Source: Brevibacterium sp. W7.2 (GTDB taxonomy: Bacteria > Actinomycetota > Actinomycetes > Actinomycetales > Brevibacteriaceae). Taken from it: 64,000 bases of DNA. The DNA is taken from contig NZ_CP073089.1 in assembly GCF_018137945.1 (NCBI RefSeq), forward strand, positions 3,286,001 to 3,350,000, read 5' to 3'. The translations under genes were made by a program, and so were the position numbers. Shown in pieces: positions 43,447 to 52,403 of this stretch (positions are counted from its first letter, which is position 1; each line of letters opens with the position of its first letter). The notes under the pieces are model-generated. The model did no database searches, had not been told where the DNA came from, and saw nothing but the letters and a program-made list of their open reading frames with translations.

Positions 43447-44955
43447 ATGCGCAACCCATTCGAGGGAAAAGAGATCTGGTTTCTCACCGGCAGCCAGGAT
43501 CTCTACGGTCCGGAGACCCTGGCCCAAGTGGCCGAGCAGTCGCAGCAGATGGTTCGCACGCTCGACGCCGCCGCGGACATTCCGGTCCGCATCACCTGGA
43601 AGCCCACGCTCACGGATTCGGCATCCATCGAACGAGCCATCGTGGAGGCAGGAGCCGACGACGACGTCGTCGGAGTCATCACGTGGATGCACACCTTCTC
43701 TCCGGCCAAGATGTGGATCCGCGGACTGGAGGCACTGCGCAAGCCGCTGCTCCACTTGCACACGCAGGTGCATGAGCGCATGCCCTGGGCGGAGATCGAC
43801 ATGGACTTCATGAATCTCAATCAAGCTGCCCATGGAGATCGCGAATTCGGCTACATCCTCACTCGCCTCAACGTTCCTCGAGTAACCGTTGTCGGACATG
43901 TCACTCACTCTGATGTGACTGGACGAATTGGCGTATGGTCCCGGGCCGCAGCCGCTTGGAATGATGCTCAGCACATGACGATGGTCCGGTTCGGCGACAA
44001 CATGCGCAACGTCGCCGTGACGGAGGGCGACAAAACAGAGGCAGAAATTCGCTTCGGAGTCTCCGTGAACACCTGGAGCGTCAACGAACTGGCGTCAGCG
44101 ATCGATTCCGTTGCTGAATCATCAGTCGACAGATTGGTGGAAGAGTACGCGCAGACCTACGAGGTCGCTTCCGAGCTTCTGCCGGACGGAGACCGACACG
44201 AATCACTTCGGTACGCTGCCAAGCAGGAGATCGCGATCCGCGATTTCCTGGAGAGCCATGATGCGTCAGCATTCACCGACTCCTTCGAAGACCTCGGCAA
44301 CCTGAGACAGCTGCCCGGTCTGGCTGTGCAGCGATTGATGGCCGATGGTTACGGCTTCGGGGCAGAAGGTGACTGGAAGACCGGAATGCTCATACGAATC
44401 GCCAAGGTGATGGGTTACGGCCTCGAGGGAGGTGCGAGCCTGATGGAGGACTACAGCTACAACCTCGAGCCCGGCGCTGAGAAGATCCTGGGCGCTCACA
44501 TGCTCGAGGTCTGTCCTACGTTGACCTCGCGCCGGCCCCGACTCGAAATCCACCCGCTTGGCATCGGCGACCGCGAGGATCCGGTGAGACTCGTTTTTGA
44601 GGCTGACCCAGGAGAGGCCGTAGTGCTGGCACTCTCAGACATACGCGACCGATTCCGGCTTACTGCCAACGTCGTCAACGTGGTCGAGCCAGACGAGCCA
44701 CTGCCAAAGCTGCCGGTGGCCAGGGCGGTTTGGGAGCCATTGCCGAATTTCTCGACCTCAACAGCATGCTGGCTCACCGCCGGCGCGGCACACCACACCG
44801 TGATGACGACCGCAGTCGGCATCGAGGCCTGGCGCGACTTCGCAACCATCGCTGGGGTCGAACTCGCGGTCATCGCGGAAGACACGACAGTCCACGGCTT
44901 CCAGGACGCGCTGCGGTGGAACGACGTCTACTACCGGATCTCACAGGGGTTCTGA
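43447..44955 (+). CDS. araA: L-arabinose isomerase
   Basis: This 502-residue enzyme converts L-arabinose to L-ribulose. The N-terminal [17 protein letters not shown], central [12 protein letters not shown] and [11 protein letters not shown], and the metal-site region [17 protein letters not shown] are those of AraA. Length is the family norm (about 500). A GAGGAG site precedes ATG 43447. Ends the araBDA operon; a 25-bp hairpin follows. Confidence 0.96.
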   Translation: MRNPFEGKEIWFLTGSQDLYGPETLAQVAEQSQQMVRTLDAAADIPVRITWKPTLTDSASIERAIVEAGADDDVVGVITWMHTFSPAKMWIRGLEALRKPLLHLHTQVHERMPWAEIDMDFMNLNQAAHGDREFGYILTRLNVPRVTVVGHVTHSDVTGRIGVWSRAAAAWNDAQHMTMVRFGDNMRNVAVTEGDKTEAEIRFGVSVNTWSVNELASAIDSVAESSVDRLVEEYAQTYEVASELLPDGDRHESLRYAAKQEIAIRDFLESHDASAFTDSFEDLGNLRQLPGLAVQRLMADGYGFGAEGDWKTGMLIRIAKVMGYGLEGGASLMEDYSYNLEPGAEKILGAHMLEVCPTLTSRRPRLEIHPLGIGDREDPVRLVFEADPGEAVVLALSDIRDRFRLTANVVNVVEPDEPLPKLPVARAVWEPLPNFSTSTACWLTAGAAHHTVMTTAVGIEAWRDFATIAGVELAVIAEDTTVHGFQDALRWNDVYYRISQGF

Positions 44956-45020
44956 ATCCGAACGAAAGCCCATTGGGCGAGGTATTCAGGTCCCCTGCCC
45001 GCGAACCGCGCGCGCTCGTT

Positions 45021-45076
45021 CCACGCGCAGCCGGAAATCCGCGTCCGGGGCGACGCGGATTTCCGGCTGCGTGTGG
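45021..45076. terminator. Bidirectional terminator, repeat-family member B
   Basis: Arms 45021-45045 and 45052-45076 pair over 25 bp with one G-T pair and a 6-nt loop, between convergent araA and the DUF1989 gene. Each arm is the right-end sequence of dispersed copies A and C. Confidence 0.85.
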
Positions 45077-45104
45077 ATCGACGGCTGCCCGAACCGCCGG
45101 CGGC

Positions 45105-45950
45105 TCAGCTCCAGGACTGAGCGCTCAGGCCGTGCGCACCGCGGTATCGCGGCGACTGCGGTTCGGTCCAGCCCTCGAGGAGGTCGTCCGAGACCGCATA
45201 GACCGTGACCTTGAGCGGGTGGCAGTTCTCCGCGGCATCGTCGCCGTCCTCACCGAACATCGGCTGCGACAGGTCGCCGCCCGGGCATGCGGAGAGTGCC
45301 GCGAGCAGGTCCTGCTCGGCGAAGAACTCGAAGTAGTCACCGGGCTGCGCCGGGCAGGTCTTCATGAAGTACTCATCGTCGTCGTTCAGGCCTGTGCACT
45401 GGAACACGTTGAGCACATCGTGGACGTCGAATTCGGTCAGCCCGAACGGGAGGATCGCACGCACGAGGTTCGAGTGGCAGTGGTAGTCGAAGTCGACGCC
45501 GTTGAGCATCTGGGATACGTACGGGTCGCACCGGGTGCCCAAGGTATCGTGCAGGCGCCCGCCTTCGCTGTCCTCGCCATAGTCTGCGAGGGTATCGCCG
45601 ACGATGGTGGCCATCGGACGGAGGAACGGCAGGGTCGACCACAGCCGGTCGAACGTCGAGACGTGGGCGGCCTGGAGCTGACGAGTCCGCGACGCCCAGA
45701 AACGTTCCCGCGGGTCGTTCCTGTTCCACAGATTGAGGTCCCCGACCTGGGGCCCCTCGACCGAGGAGATCCGGCAGATGTGCCCCGCGGGAATCTCCCA
45801 CGCCTCACCCGAGCGGATCTCGACGGTGAGCTCGGAGACGACGGTGCGGGAATCGGTGAGCTCGCCGAGGCGGCCGTAGAAATCCCGGTCGACCTCGAGG
45901 GCGTCGCCTTGGTAGGCGGCTTCGGTCAGTCGTGGGTTGTTCGTCATCAT
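45105..45950 (-). CDS. DUF1989 (urea-carboxylase-associated) protein
   Basis: This 281-residue protein of the DUF1989 family is often encoded beside urea, guanidine or amine degradation genes. Conserved features are IPAGHICRISSVEGPQVGDLNLWN, the Cys/His site CDPYVSQMLNGVDFDYHCHSN and NVFQCTGLNDDDEYFMKTCPA, suggestive of a metal site. Two adjacent ATGs (45948-45950 and 45945-45947) follow GAGAGGAAAC. It lies after the GntR gene (55 bp) on the same strand and near the NRAMP-like carrier, so these three probably act together. Reaction unknown. Confidence 0.85.
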   Translation of the reverse strand: MMTNNPRLTEAAYQGDALEVDRDFYGRLGELTDSRTVVSELTVEIRSGEAWEIPAGHICRISSVEGPQVGDLNLWNRNDPRERFWASRTRQLQAAHVSTFDRLWSTLPFLRPMATIVGDTLADYGEDSEGGRLHDTLGTRCDPYVSQMLNGVDFDYHCHSNLVRAILPFGLTEFDVHDVLNVFQCTGLNDDDEYFMKTCPAQPGDYFEFFAEQDLLAALSACPGGDLSQPMFGEDGDDAAENCHPLKVTVYAVSDDLLEGWTEPQSPRYRGAHGLSAQSWS

Positions 45951-46005
45951 GTTTCCTCTCGAAATCTCGGGCATCTTGGTCGGCAGTCGTCGAAGGGCAG
46001 AGCCA

Positions 46006-46674
46006 TCAGGGCCGCGCGATCGCCGCGCCGCGAACGGCATCGACGATCGCCGCCTCCGAATCGGCGAGGTAGGCCATCAGTTCGGCTTCGGCCGCGTCTC
46101 GTCGCCCTGCCAGGAGAAGATCGGCGATCACCCTGTCACGGTCCACCCACAAGGCCTGGAACTCGGCCTCGTCGGGCATGATCGCGAATGCCAGACGAAG
46201 CTGAGCAGCGAGGGCCGCGAAGAAGTGGTTGACCCGCTCGGAACCTGCCAACGCAACGACTGCGGCATGGAACTCCAGGCTGGCAGTTCCCGTCTGCTGC
46301 CACCGCTTCTGCGCTCGCTGTCGAATCCCCGTGTCGGCTGCCACGTCGATCTCGGCCAGCTCTGCGTCGCTAGCGCGACTGCTGGCACGGATTCCGCCGA
46401 ACTCGAGAAGTCGACGAGCGGCGTAGATGTCGGCGACGTCCTCCGTGGTGAGCACGCGCACGGCAGCTCCGGAATTCACGGTGAGAGTGACGAGCCCATC
46501 GCTGACGAGCAAACGCAGGGCCTCTCGAACGCTGTTCCTCGACACTTCGTGCTCCGCAGACAGCACCCGATCCCTCAACCGCGTACCGGGTGGCAGCTCT
46601 CCCCGCAGGATCTGGTCGCGAAGGCGCGTGCGCACCATCCCCGAGGCACTTTCATTGTCTGCACTCGTTGCCAT
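46006..46674 (-). CDS. GntR/FadR-family transcriptional regulator
   Basis: This 222-residue protein has an N-terminal winged helix (VRTRLRDQILRGELPPGTRLRDRVLS, HEVSRNSVREALRLLVSDGLVTL) and an all-helical FCD ligand domain. A -10 box (TATCTT, minus strand 46681-46686) ends 6 nt before the ATG, so translation is probably leaderless; the nine-residue longer frame is discarded. The palindrome with TGGT-ACCA arms in the NRAMP promoter and a half-site TGGTTGAA in its own promoter are likely binding sites. Confidence 0.88.
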   Translation of the reverse strand: MATSADNESASGMVRTRLRDQILRGELPPGTRLRDRVLSAEHEVSRNSVREALRLLVSDGLVTLTVNSGAAVRVLTTEDVADIYAARRLLEFGGIRASSRASDAELAEIDVAADTGIRQRAQKRWQQTGTASLEFHAAVVALAGSERVNHFFAALAAQLRLAFAIMPDEAEFQALWVDRDRVIADLLLAGRRDAAEAELMAYLADSEAAIVDAVRGAAIARP

Positions 46675-46779
46675 ACGACGAAGATAGCAGAGTTCAACCA
46701 AACTTCAGAAAATCCAGTTCTGCACTCGACTCTGAACAGGAAGAATCTCCTTTCTCAGCGGAAGGATCAACTTCTCCTA

Positions 46780-46808
46780 TTGTCAGATGGTTGAACCATC
46801 TATAGGCT
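46780..46808 (+). promoter_or_regulatory. Promoter of the NRAMP-like gene
   Basis: TTGTCA (46780-46785) and TAGGCT (46803-46808) are 17 bp apart. Transcription would start near 46815, about 30 bp before the TTG codon. Confidence 0.6.
46785..46801. promoter_or_regulatory. FadR-type operator
   Basis: AGATGGTTGAACCATCT is a perfect 17-bp palindrome with the TGGT-ACCA core of FadR-subfamily sites. It lies inside the -35/-10 spacer, so the adjacent GntR protein should repress. Confidence 0.75.
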
Positions 46809-46843
46809 TTCGGGTAATTGGACGCCTTTCGAAGGAGAACGCG

Positions 46844-48115
46844 TTGAACGAGACCGATGCCGGCCGCCCACTCCCGAGGGCCGAGAGAGATACCAGCCGA
46901 TCGCGGCGACTGCGCTTCGGCCCTGGCCTCATCATCGCCGCGTCGTTCATCGGCCCCGGAACGATCACCACCTCGGTCGTCACCGGCGCATCGTACGGAT
47001 TCGCCCTCGCCTGGACGGTGCTCTTCTCGATCATCGCGACGATCATCCTCCAGGAGATGAGCGGCCGACTGGGAATCGCCACCCGCCTCAGCCTCGGCGA
47101 GGCGCTCCGCACCGTCTTCGCGTCCCGGATTGCGCGCATGGCGATGGTCGTCCTCGTCGTCGCCGCCATCGGCATCGGCGGGGCGAGCTATGCCGGCGGA
47201 GACACGACGGGAACGGCTCTGGCGCTGTCCACCGTCACCGGCATCGACCAGAGGCTCATCGTCATCGTCGTCATCGCGTTCATCGGGGCGCTGCTCTGGA
47301 CCGGCAGCTACAAGGCCATCGAAGTCGTCCTCACCATCTTCGTCGTCATCCTCGGAGTAATCTTCGTGATGACCGCATTCGTGGTCCGCCCGCCGATCAG
47401 CGAGATGCTCGAGGGACTGTTCGTACCGACGATCCCCTCGGGTAGCCTCCTCGTCGCCATCGCGCTCATCGGCACGACGGTCGTCCCCTACAACATGTTC
47501 CTTCAGTCCAGCCTCGTGCAGGAGAAATGGGGTAAGGGCGCCGTCGAAGAATCTCTCAAGGAGTCCCGTCGAGACACCGTTCTCTCGATCTCCGTCGGTG
47601 GAGTCATCACGCTCGCCGTGATGGCCACGGCATTCGGCGGCATGTACGTCAAGGGGATGACCGCCGAGACCGCAGAGGACATGACCCAGGCGCTCGAACC
47701 TCTTCTGGGCTCCGCCGCCCCGTGGGTCTTCGCCACCGGCCTGTTCGCAGCCGGTTTCACGTCGGCGGTCGCCGGTCCGCTCGGCGCCGCCTATGCGATC
47801 AGCGGCACCCTCGGGCTGAGCACCGACCTCAAGGCGAAGCCTGCCCGCATCATCTGGATCAGCGTGCTCGTCATCGGCGGGATCTTCGCCGTGACCGGCA
47901 TCAACCCGGTGCAGATCATCATCCTCGCTCAGGCGGCGAATGGGCTGCTCCTGCCGATCATCGCCGCCTTTCTCATGATCGTGATGAACAATCGCCGGCT
48001 GATGGGTCGCTACCGCAACGGCGTGGTCGCGAACATCCTCGGGTGGCTCATCTGCCTCGTCGTCACCGGCTTGGCCGTGTTCCAGCTGGCAGACCTCTTT
48101 GGCGCGTGGGGTTAG
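46844..48115 (+). CDS. NRAMP-related transporter without canonical metal-binding residues
   Basis: This 423-residue protein has about 11 helices and the NRAMP fold. In helix 1 the metal motif DPGN reads GPGT (SFIGPGTITTS). In helix 6 the M-P-H motif reads VPY (GTTVVPYNMFLQSS). Classical Mn/Fe transport is therefore unlikely. Related divergent NRAMPs occur in urea- and guanidine-carboxylase loci, and the DUF1989 neighbour points the same way. TTG 46844 with AAGGAG upstream is the start; the open frame ahead begins inside the operator. Confidence 0.85.
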   Translation: MNETDAGRPLPRAERDTSRSRRLRFGPGLIIAASFIGPGTITTSVVTGASYGFALAWTVLFSIIATIILQEMSGRLGIATRLSLGEALRTVFASRIARMAMVVLVVAAIGIGGASYAGGDTTGTALALSTVTGIDQRLIVIVVIAFIGALLWTGSYKAIEVVLTIFVVILGVIFVMTAFVVRPPISEMLEGLFVPTIPSGSLLVAIALIGTTVVPYNMFLQSSLVQEKWGKGAVEESLKESRRDTVLSISVGGVITLAVMATAFGGMYVKGMTAETAEDMTQALEPLLGSAAPWVFATGLFAAGFTSAVAGPLGAAYAISGTLGLSTDLKAKPARIIWISVLVIGGIFAVTGINPVQIIILAQAANGLLLPIIAAFLMIVMNNRRLMGRYRNGVVANILGWLICLVVTGLAVFQLADLFGAWG

Positions 48116-48467
48116 CACCATGGGGCTTCATCGTCGATGAGCAGGTGCTGCGCCTCCACCCGACCAGGCCAGCGCATCAGGTTGCCGGAACGGCTGTATG
48201 GTCTCGATCCACGCGAGGCTCGAAATCCGCGCCTCCCACGAATCGCCGCGCGCTCGATCAACGCGAGGCTCGAATTCCGAGTCGCCCGCGACGCGGAATC
48301 CCGGCTGCGCGTGGATCGGCACTCGGCCGTCCGGTTGCGCGTGGATTGGCGGCGAAGCTCAGCGACCCGAGCCGCAGCTCAGCGGCTCGTCGAGCCGGGC
48401 CGCCAGCCTCGACGCCGAAGCCCGACCGAGCCGGGCCGCCGGTCACAGACGCCCGGCCACCCGCCCG
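48116..48467. other. Intergenic region between convergent genes with repeat copy C
   Basis: No gene is seen. It contains repeat copy C, a small perfect stem (48369-48375 with 48382-48388) and two direct copies of CGAGCCGGGCCGCC (about 48393 and 48429). Terminators for the NRAMP and purA genes are presumably here. Confidence 0.55.
48201..48318. repeat. Dispersed intergenic repeat, copy C
   Basis: It is co-linear with 36891-37006. Ends are an 11-bp perfect terminal inverted repeat, CGATCCACGCG (48205-48215) and CGCGTGGATCG (48308-48318), giving a 114-bp MITE-like element without coding capacity. Confidence 0.8.
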
Positions 48468-49754
48468 TCAGTCGAGCAGGTCGTGGCGGACGATCGACTG
48501 CTCGCGGTCGGGGCCGACGCCGATGACGGAGATCCGGCACCCGGAGAGCCCCTCGAGCGCGAGGACGTACTTCTGCGCGTTCTCCGGCAGGTCCTCGAAG
48601 GTCCGGGCGCCGGAGATGTCCTCGGTCCAGCCGTCGAAGTACTCGAAGATCGGGGTCGCGTGGTGGAAGTCGGTCTGCGTCATCGGCATCTCGTCGAAGC
48701 GCTCCCCATCGACCTCGTAGGCCACGGCGACGGGGATCTGCTCGATGCCGGTGAGGACGTCGAGCTTCGTGAGCACGTAGTCGGTGAACCCGTTGACGCG
48801 GGCCGAGTAGCGCGCGATGACCGAGTCGTACCAGCCGCAGCGGCGCGGGCGGCCGGTGTTGACGCCGAACTCGCCGCCGGCCTTCTGGAGGTACTCGCCC
48901 ATCTCGTCGAAGAGCTCGGTCGGGAAGGGCCCGGCGCCGACGCGGGTCGTGTAGGCCTTGACGATGCCGACGACTCGATTGATCCGAGTCGGTCCGATGC
49001 CCGAGCCCACGCACGATCCGCCGGCTGTCGGGTTCGAGGAGGTGACGAAGGGGTACGTGCCGTGGTCGACGTCGAGCATCGTCGCCTGACCGCCCTCCAT
49101 GACGACGACGTCCCCGCGGTCGAGGGCGTCGTTGAGCATGAGCTCGGTCTCCGCGACGTAGGGGCGCAGCCGTTCGACGTAGGGAAGGAAGTAGTCGACG
49201 ACCTCCTCGACGCTCACGGCGCGACGGTTGTAGACCTTGACGAGGAGTTCGTTCTTCTGGTGCAGCGAGCCCTCGATCTTCTGGCGCAGGATCGATTCGT
49301 CGAAGATGTCCTGGACGCGGATGCCGAGGCGCCCGATCTTGTCCATGTACGCCGGGCCGATGCCGCGCCCGGTCGTCCCGATCGCGCGCTTGCCGAGGAA
49401 GCGCTCGGTCACCTTGTCCAGAGTCTGGTGGTAGGGGGCGACGAGGTGCGCGTTCGCCGAGATCCGCAGCTTTGAGGTGTCGGCGCCACGCGATTCGAGA
49501 GCGTCGATCTCCTCGAAGAGCGCCTCAAGGTTGACGACGACGCCGTTGCCGATGACGGGGGTGACGTTGGGCGAGAGGATCCCCGCGGGAAGGAGCTTGA
49601 GCTCGTACTTCTCACCGCCGACGACAACCGTGTGACCAGCGTTGTTCCCGCCGTTGGGCTTGACGACGTAGTCGACGCTGGTGCCGAGGATGTCGGTGGT
49701 CTTCCCTTTACCTTCGTCGCCCCACTGAGCGCCGACGACAACGATTGCTGGCAT
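48468..49754 (-). CDS. purA: Adenylosuccinate synthetase
   Basis: This 428-residue enzyme joins IMP and aspartate with GTP in AMP synthesis. The N-terminal [17 protein letters not shown] (P-loop with catalytic Asp), [33 protein letters not shown] and [10 protein letters not shown] are diagnostic. Length is the family norm. Start ATG 49752-49754 with GAGGTGAA upstream. It is a housekeeping gene, divergent from idi. Confidence 0.97.
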   Translation of the reverse strand: MPAIVVVGAQWGDEGKGKTTDILGTSVDYVVKPNGGNNAGHTVVVGGEKYELKLLPAGILSPNVTPVIGNGVVVNLEALFEEIDALESRGADTSKLRISANAHLVAPYHQTLDKVTERFLGKRAIGTTGRGIGPAYMDKIGRLGIRVQDIFDESILRQKIEGSLHQKNELLVKVYNRRAVSVEEVVDYFLPYVERLRPYVAETELMLNDALDRGDVVVMEGGQATMLDVDHGTYPFVTSSNPTAGGSCVGSGIGPTRINRVVGIVKAYTTRVGAGPFPTELFDEMGEYLQKAGGEFGVNTGRPRRCGWYDSVIARYSARVNGFTDYVLTKLDVLTGIEQIPVAVAYEVDGERFDEMPMTQTDFHHATPIFEYFDGWTEDISGARTFEDLPENAQKYVLALEGLSGCRISVIGVGPDREQSIVRHDLLD

Positions 49755-49934
49755 GAGTGTTTCACCTCAAGTGAAAGAAGGGGATCATTACCTCCACAGT
49801 CTACTTGCTGGTCATGACATCGCCCCCGTTCCGTCCACGGCCCCGCCCCGTTCCGACCGCGACCCCACCCCGATACGGCCCTCGCACCGGTAGCATGGGG
49901 TAGACCATCCGGTGTTCGAAGGAGCTGATGATCG

Positions 49935-50489
49935 ATGACCACTCCCGACACCGCTGACACTGCCGTCGAACGCGTCGTCCTCCTCGACGAGGCGGCCCGC
50001 CCCATCGGGTCGATGCCCAAGTCCGAGGTCCACACCGCCGACACCCCGCTGCACTCCGCGTTCTCCTGCTATCTCATCGACGACGAGGACCGCATCCTCC
50101 TCACCCGCCGCGCCCTGACGAAGGCGGCGTGGCCGGGCGTGTGGACCAACAGCTTCTGCGGTCATCCGGCGCCCGGGGAGGACATCGAGGACGCCCTCGT
50201 CCGGCGGGCTGACCAGGAGCTCGGCACGACCGTGAGCGCCGTGACGGTCATCGCCCCCGACTTCCGCTACCGTGCCGTCGATGCCGGCGGCATCGTCGAG
50301 AACGAGGTGTGCCCGGTCTACGTCGCCCGGATCGCCTCGCCGCTGGACCCCTCCCCCGCCGAGGTGGCCGAATGGTCCTGGACTCCGATCGCTGAGGTTC
50401 GTGCGGCGCTGAGTGCGACACCGTTCGTCTTCAGCCCGTGGATGGTCGATCAGTTCGCCGAGGGCGTCTTCGAGAGCCTGCGGCCGTGA
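49935..50489 (+). CDS. idi: Isopentenyl-diphosphate delta-isomerase (type I)
   Basis: This 184-residue Nudix-fold enzyme interconverts IPP and DMAPP and feeds carotenoid synthesis. Catalytic Cys75 lies in TNSFCGHPAPGED, metal ligands are His33, His40 and His77, and the acid pair is near ENEVCPVY. GAAGGAG lies 10 bp upstream of ATG 49935. First gene of the plus-strand carotenoid operon; its stop overlaps the P450 start (GTGA). Confidence 0.95.
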   Translation: MTTPDTADTAVERVVLLDEAARPIGSMPKSEVHTADTPLHSAFSCYLIDDEDRILLTRRALTKAAWPGVWTNSFCGHPAPGEDIEDALVRRADQELGTTVSAVTVIAPDFRYRAVDAGGIVENEVCPVYVARIASPLDPSPAEVAEWSWTPIAEVRAALSATPFVFSPWMVDQFAEGVFESLRP

Positions 50490-51691
50490 GAGGGCACGTC
50501 TCCGCGCGCGCCGACCCCGCCCCGGGTTATCACCGGATCCGCTCGTTTGCGGCTGCTCGCGAGGTCCTCCGGGCCCGGCGCTCCACGGTCCAGGCCGGCT
50601 TCACCGCGGAGCGGATCCCCCGCGGATGGTTCCGCCGCCACCCGATCCTCATCTCCGACGGCCCCTCGCATGATGAGCAGCGGCGTGCCCTCGCCCGCTT
50701 CTTCGCCCCGTCTGTCGTCGACGAACGGTACGCGGCAGACATCGAGGCGCAGGCCCAGGCGATCGTCGATGAGGCCGTCGTCACCGGTCGCTGCCGCCTC
50801 GACGACGCCGCTCTGCTCTACACCGTCGGCGTCACCGCCGGGATCGTCGGCCTCACCGCGTCCCCGGTCCCGGCCCTCGCCTCGCGGCTCACGGCGTTCT
50901 TCCGGCAGCCCCCGGTCGACCTCGCCGCCCCGAACTGGGGGCGGACCAACCGCCAATGGCTGCAGGCCGCCGTCAACGGGCTCCTCCCACTCACCGCCTT
51001 CCACGTCTGCGACGTGCTGCCCGCCATCCGCGACCACCGGCGCAGTCCTCGCGACGACATCATCTCCCACCTCCTCGACACCGGTGCCGGCATCGCGGAC
51101 ATCCTCGTCGAATGCGTCACCTACGGCACCGCGGGAATGGTCACCACACGTGAGTTCATCTCCTTCGCCGCGTGGCGGCTGCTCAGGGACGATGAGCTCC
51201 GCCACGACTACTTCGGCGCCGCCCGGGACGCCCGGCTGGCGATGCTCGAGGAGGTCATCCGCCTCGACCCCATCGTCGGCCACCTCTACCGGCGCGTCAC
51301 CGACGATCTCACCGTCGACATCGACGGACTGGCGACGACGATCCCCGCCGGCGATCTCGTCGACATCGACGTCGCAGCCGCCAACGTCGATCCGTCCGCG
51401 TTCGGGACGGCCGCCGAGGCGGTCTGTCCGGCCCGGACCGAGCGCGGTCGCGTCCCCGGCCGCCCGCGGACAGCGCTTCCCGCGGGACTGAGCTTCAGCG
51501 ACGGGGCCCACCGCTGCCCGGGACAGCCCATGGCGCTCGTCGTCGCCGACGCTCTCCTCCACCGCCTCCTGGCGTGCGAACCCACCCTCCTCACGACCCC
51601 GATCGTCGGTCACGACTCCGCCATCGCCGGGGCCCGCCTGCGCGGTCTCGACCTCGGCTTCACCGTCCCGTCCCGTCCGCGGCGGCGCTGA
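50486..51691 (+). CDS. Cytochrome P450, candidate carotenoid hydroxylase
   Basis: This 401-residue soluble bacterial P450 has the haem-thiolate motif FSDGAHRCPG with Cys344 and an ExxR pair in LEEVIRLDP. The I-helix reads AGMVTT, lacking the acidic residue usually before the conserved Thr. GTG 50486 in the idi overlap is the start; the longer upstream frame lies inside idi. Set between idi and crtYc with overlapping ends, it is a good candidate for the ring hydroxylation that yields 3,3'-dihydroxyisorenieratene in Brevibacterium, but this is inference. Confidence 0.88.
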   Translation: MRGHVSARADPAPGYHRIRSFAAAREVLRARRSTVQAGFTAERIPRGWFRRHPILISDGPSHDEQRRALARFFAPSVVDERYAADIEAQAQAIVDEAVVTGRCRLDDAALLYTVGVTAGIVGLTASPVPALASRLTAFFRQPPVDLAAPNWGRTNRQWLQAAVNGLLPLTAFHVCDVLPAIRDHRRSPRDDIISHLLDTGAGIADILVECVTYGTAGMVTTREFISFAAWRLLRDDELRHDYFGAARDARLAMLEEVIRLDPIVGHLYRRVTDDLTVDIDGLATTIPAGDLVDIDVAAANVDPSAFGTAAEAVCPARTERGRVPGRPRTALPAGLSFSDGAHRCPGQPMALVVADALLHRLLACEPTLLTTPIVGHDSAIAGARLRGLDLGFTVPSRPRRR

Positions 51692-52044
51692 TGTTCGGCC
51701 ATTGGGAGTACCTGGCGCTCATGGCGGCCTGTGTGCTCATCACCCTGCCCCTCGAGTTCGCGTTCGACGCGCGGGTCTATCGCCGGTGGAGGCTCCTGCT
51801 CGCCGCCCTCATCCCCGTCGTCATCGTCTTCGCGGTCTGGGACCTCATCGCGATCGCCCGCGAGCACTGGTCCTACAACCCGGAGTTCGTCACGGGAATC
51901 GAATTCGGTGCCCTGCCGCTCGAAGAGCTCGTGTTCTTCGTCGTCATCCCCATCTGCGCCCTGCTCAGCTACGAGGCCGTCGGCACGGTGCTTGCCCGCG
52001 CCCCGCACTGGTGGGCGCGGCTGACGAGGAGGAAAGAGCGGTGA
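51691..52044 (+). CDS. crtYc: Lycopene cyclase, first half
   Basis: This 117-residue three-helix protein is one half of the heterodimeric beta-cyclase found in actinobacteria. It shows GHWEYLALMAACVLITLPLEF and the conserved acidic stretch GIEFGALPLEELVFFVVIP, with the PLEE motif needed for cyclase activity. Its ATG shares bases with the P450 stop (TGATG). It works with crtYd to convert lycopene to beta-carotene. Confidence 0.93.
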   Translation: MFGHWEYLALMAACVLITLPLEFAFDARVYRRWRLLLAALIPVVIVFAVWDLIAIAREHWSYNPEFVTGIEFGALPLEELVFFVVIPICALLSYEAVGTVLARAPHWWARLTRRKER

Positions 52045-52403
52045 TCCCCGAATACACCGTCATGACGGTCGCCGGCATGGTCCTCGTCATCGCCCTCGAA
52101 CTCTTCGTCTTCCGCAGCGGCATCTTCCGACGCGCCCAGTACTGGGCCGCGCTGACGATCTGCCTCTTCTTCCAATGCCTCGTCGACGGCTGGCTGACGA
52201 AGCTGCGCGACCCCATCGTCGTCTACAACCCGGACATGTCCTCTGGCATCCGCGTCCCCTTCGACATCCCCATCGAGGACTTCGGGTTCGGTTTCGCAAT
52301 GATCACCGCGGTCCTCATGCTCTGGCAGTGGAACCTCAACCGGCGCAGCGCCGAGGCGGATTCCCCCGCCGAGGCGGACTCCCCCACCGAGGCGGACGGA
52401 TGA
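52041..52403 (+). CDS. crtYd: Lycopene cyclase, second half
   Basis: This is a 120-residue membrane protein with three helices and the matching motif VPFDIPIEDFGFGFAMI. The C-terminal 20 residues are an Ala/Glu/Asp/Ser/Pro repeat encoded by 18-bp tandem DNA units (52351-52399). The GTG start overlaps crtYc; its stop overlaps crtU. Confidence 0.92.
   Translation: MIPEYTVMTVAGMVLVIALELFVFRSGIFRRAQYWAALTICLFFQCLVDGWLTKLRDPIVVYNPDMSSGIRVPFDIPIEDFGFGFAMITAVLMLWQWNLNRRSAEADSPAEADSPTEADG
52351..52399. repeat. 18-bp tandem repeat at the 3' end of crtYd
   Basis: Units begin at 52351, 52369 and 52387 (partial), each built on (G/A)CCGAGGCGGA followed by CTCCCCC-like bases. They encode the AEADSP repeats. 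Two units contain the window-wide 10-mer exactly. Confidence 0.85.
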
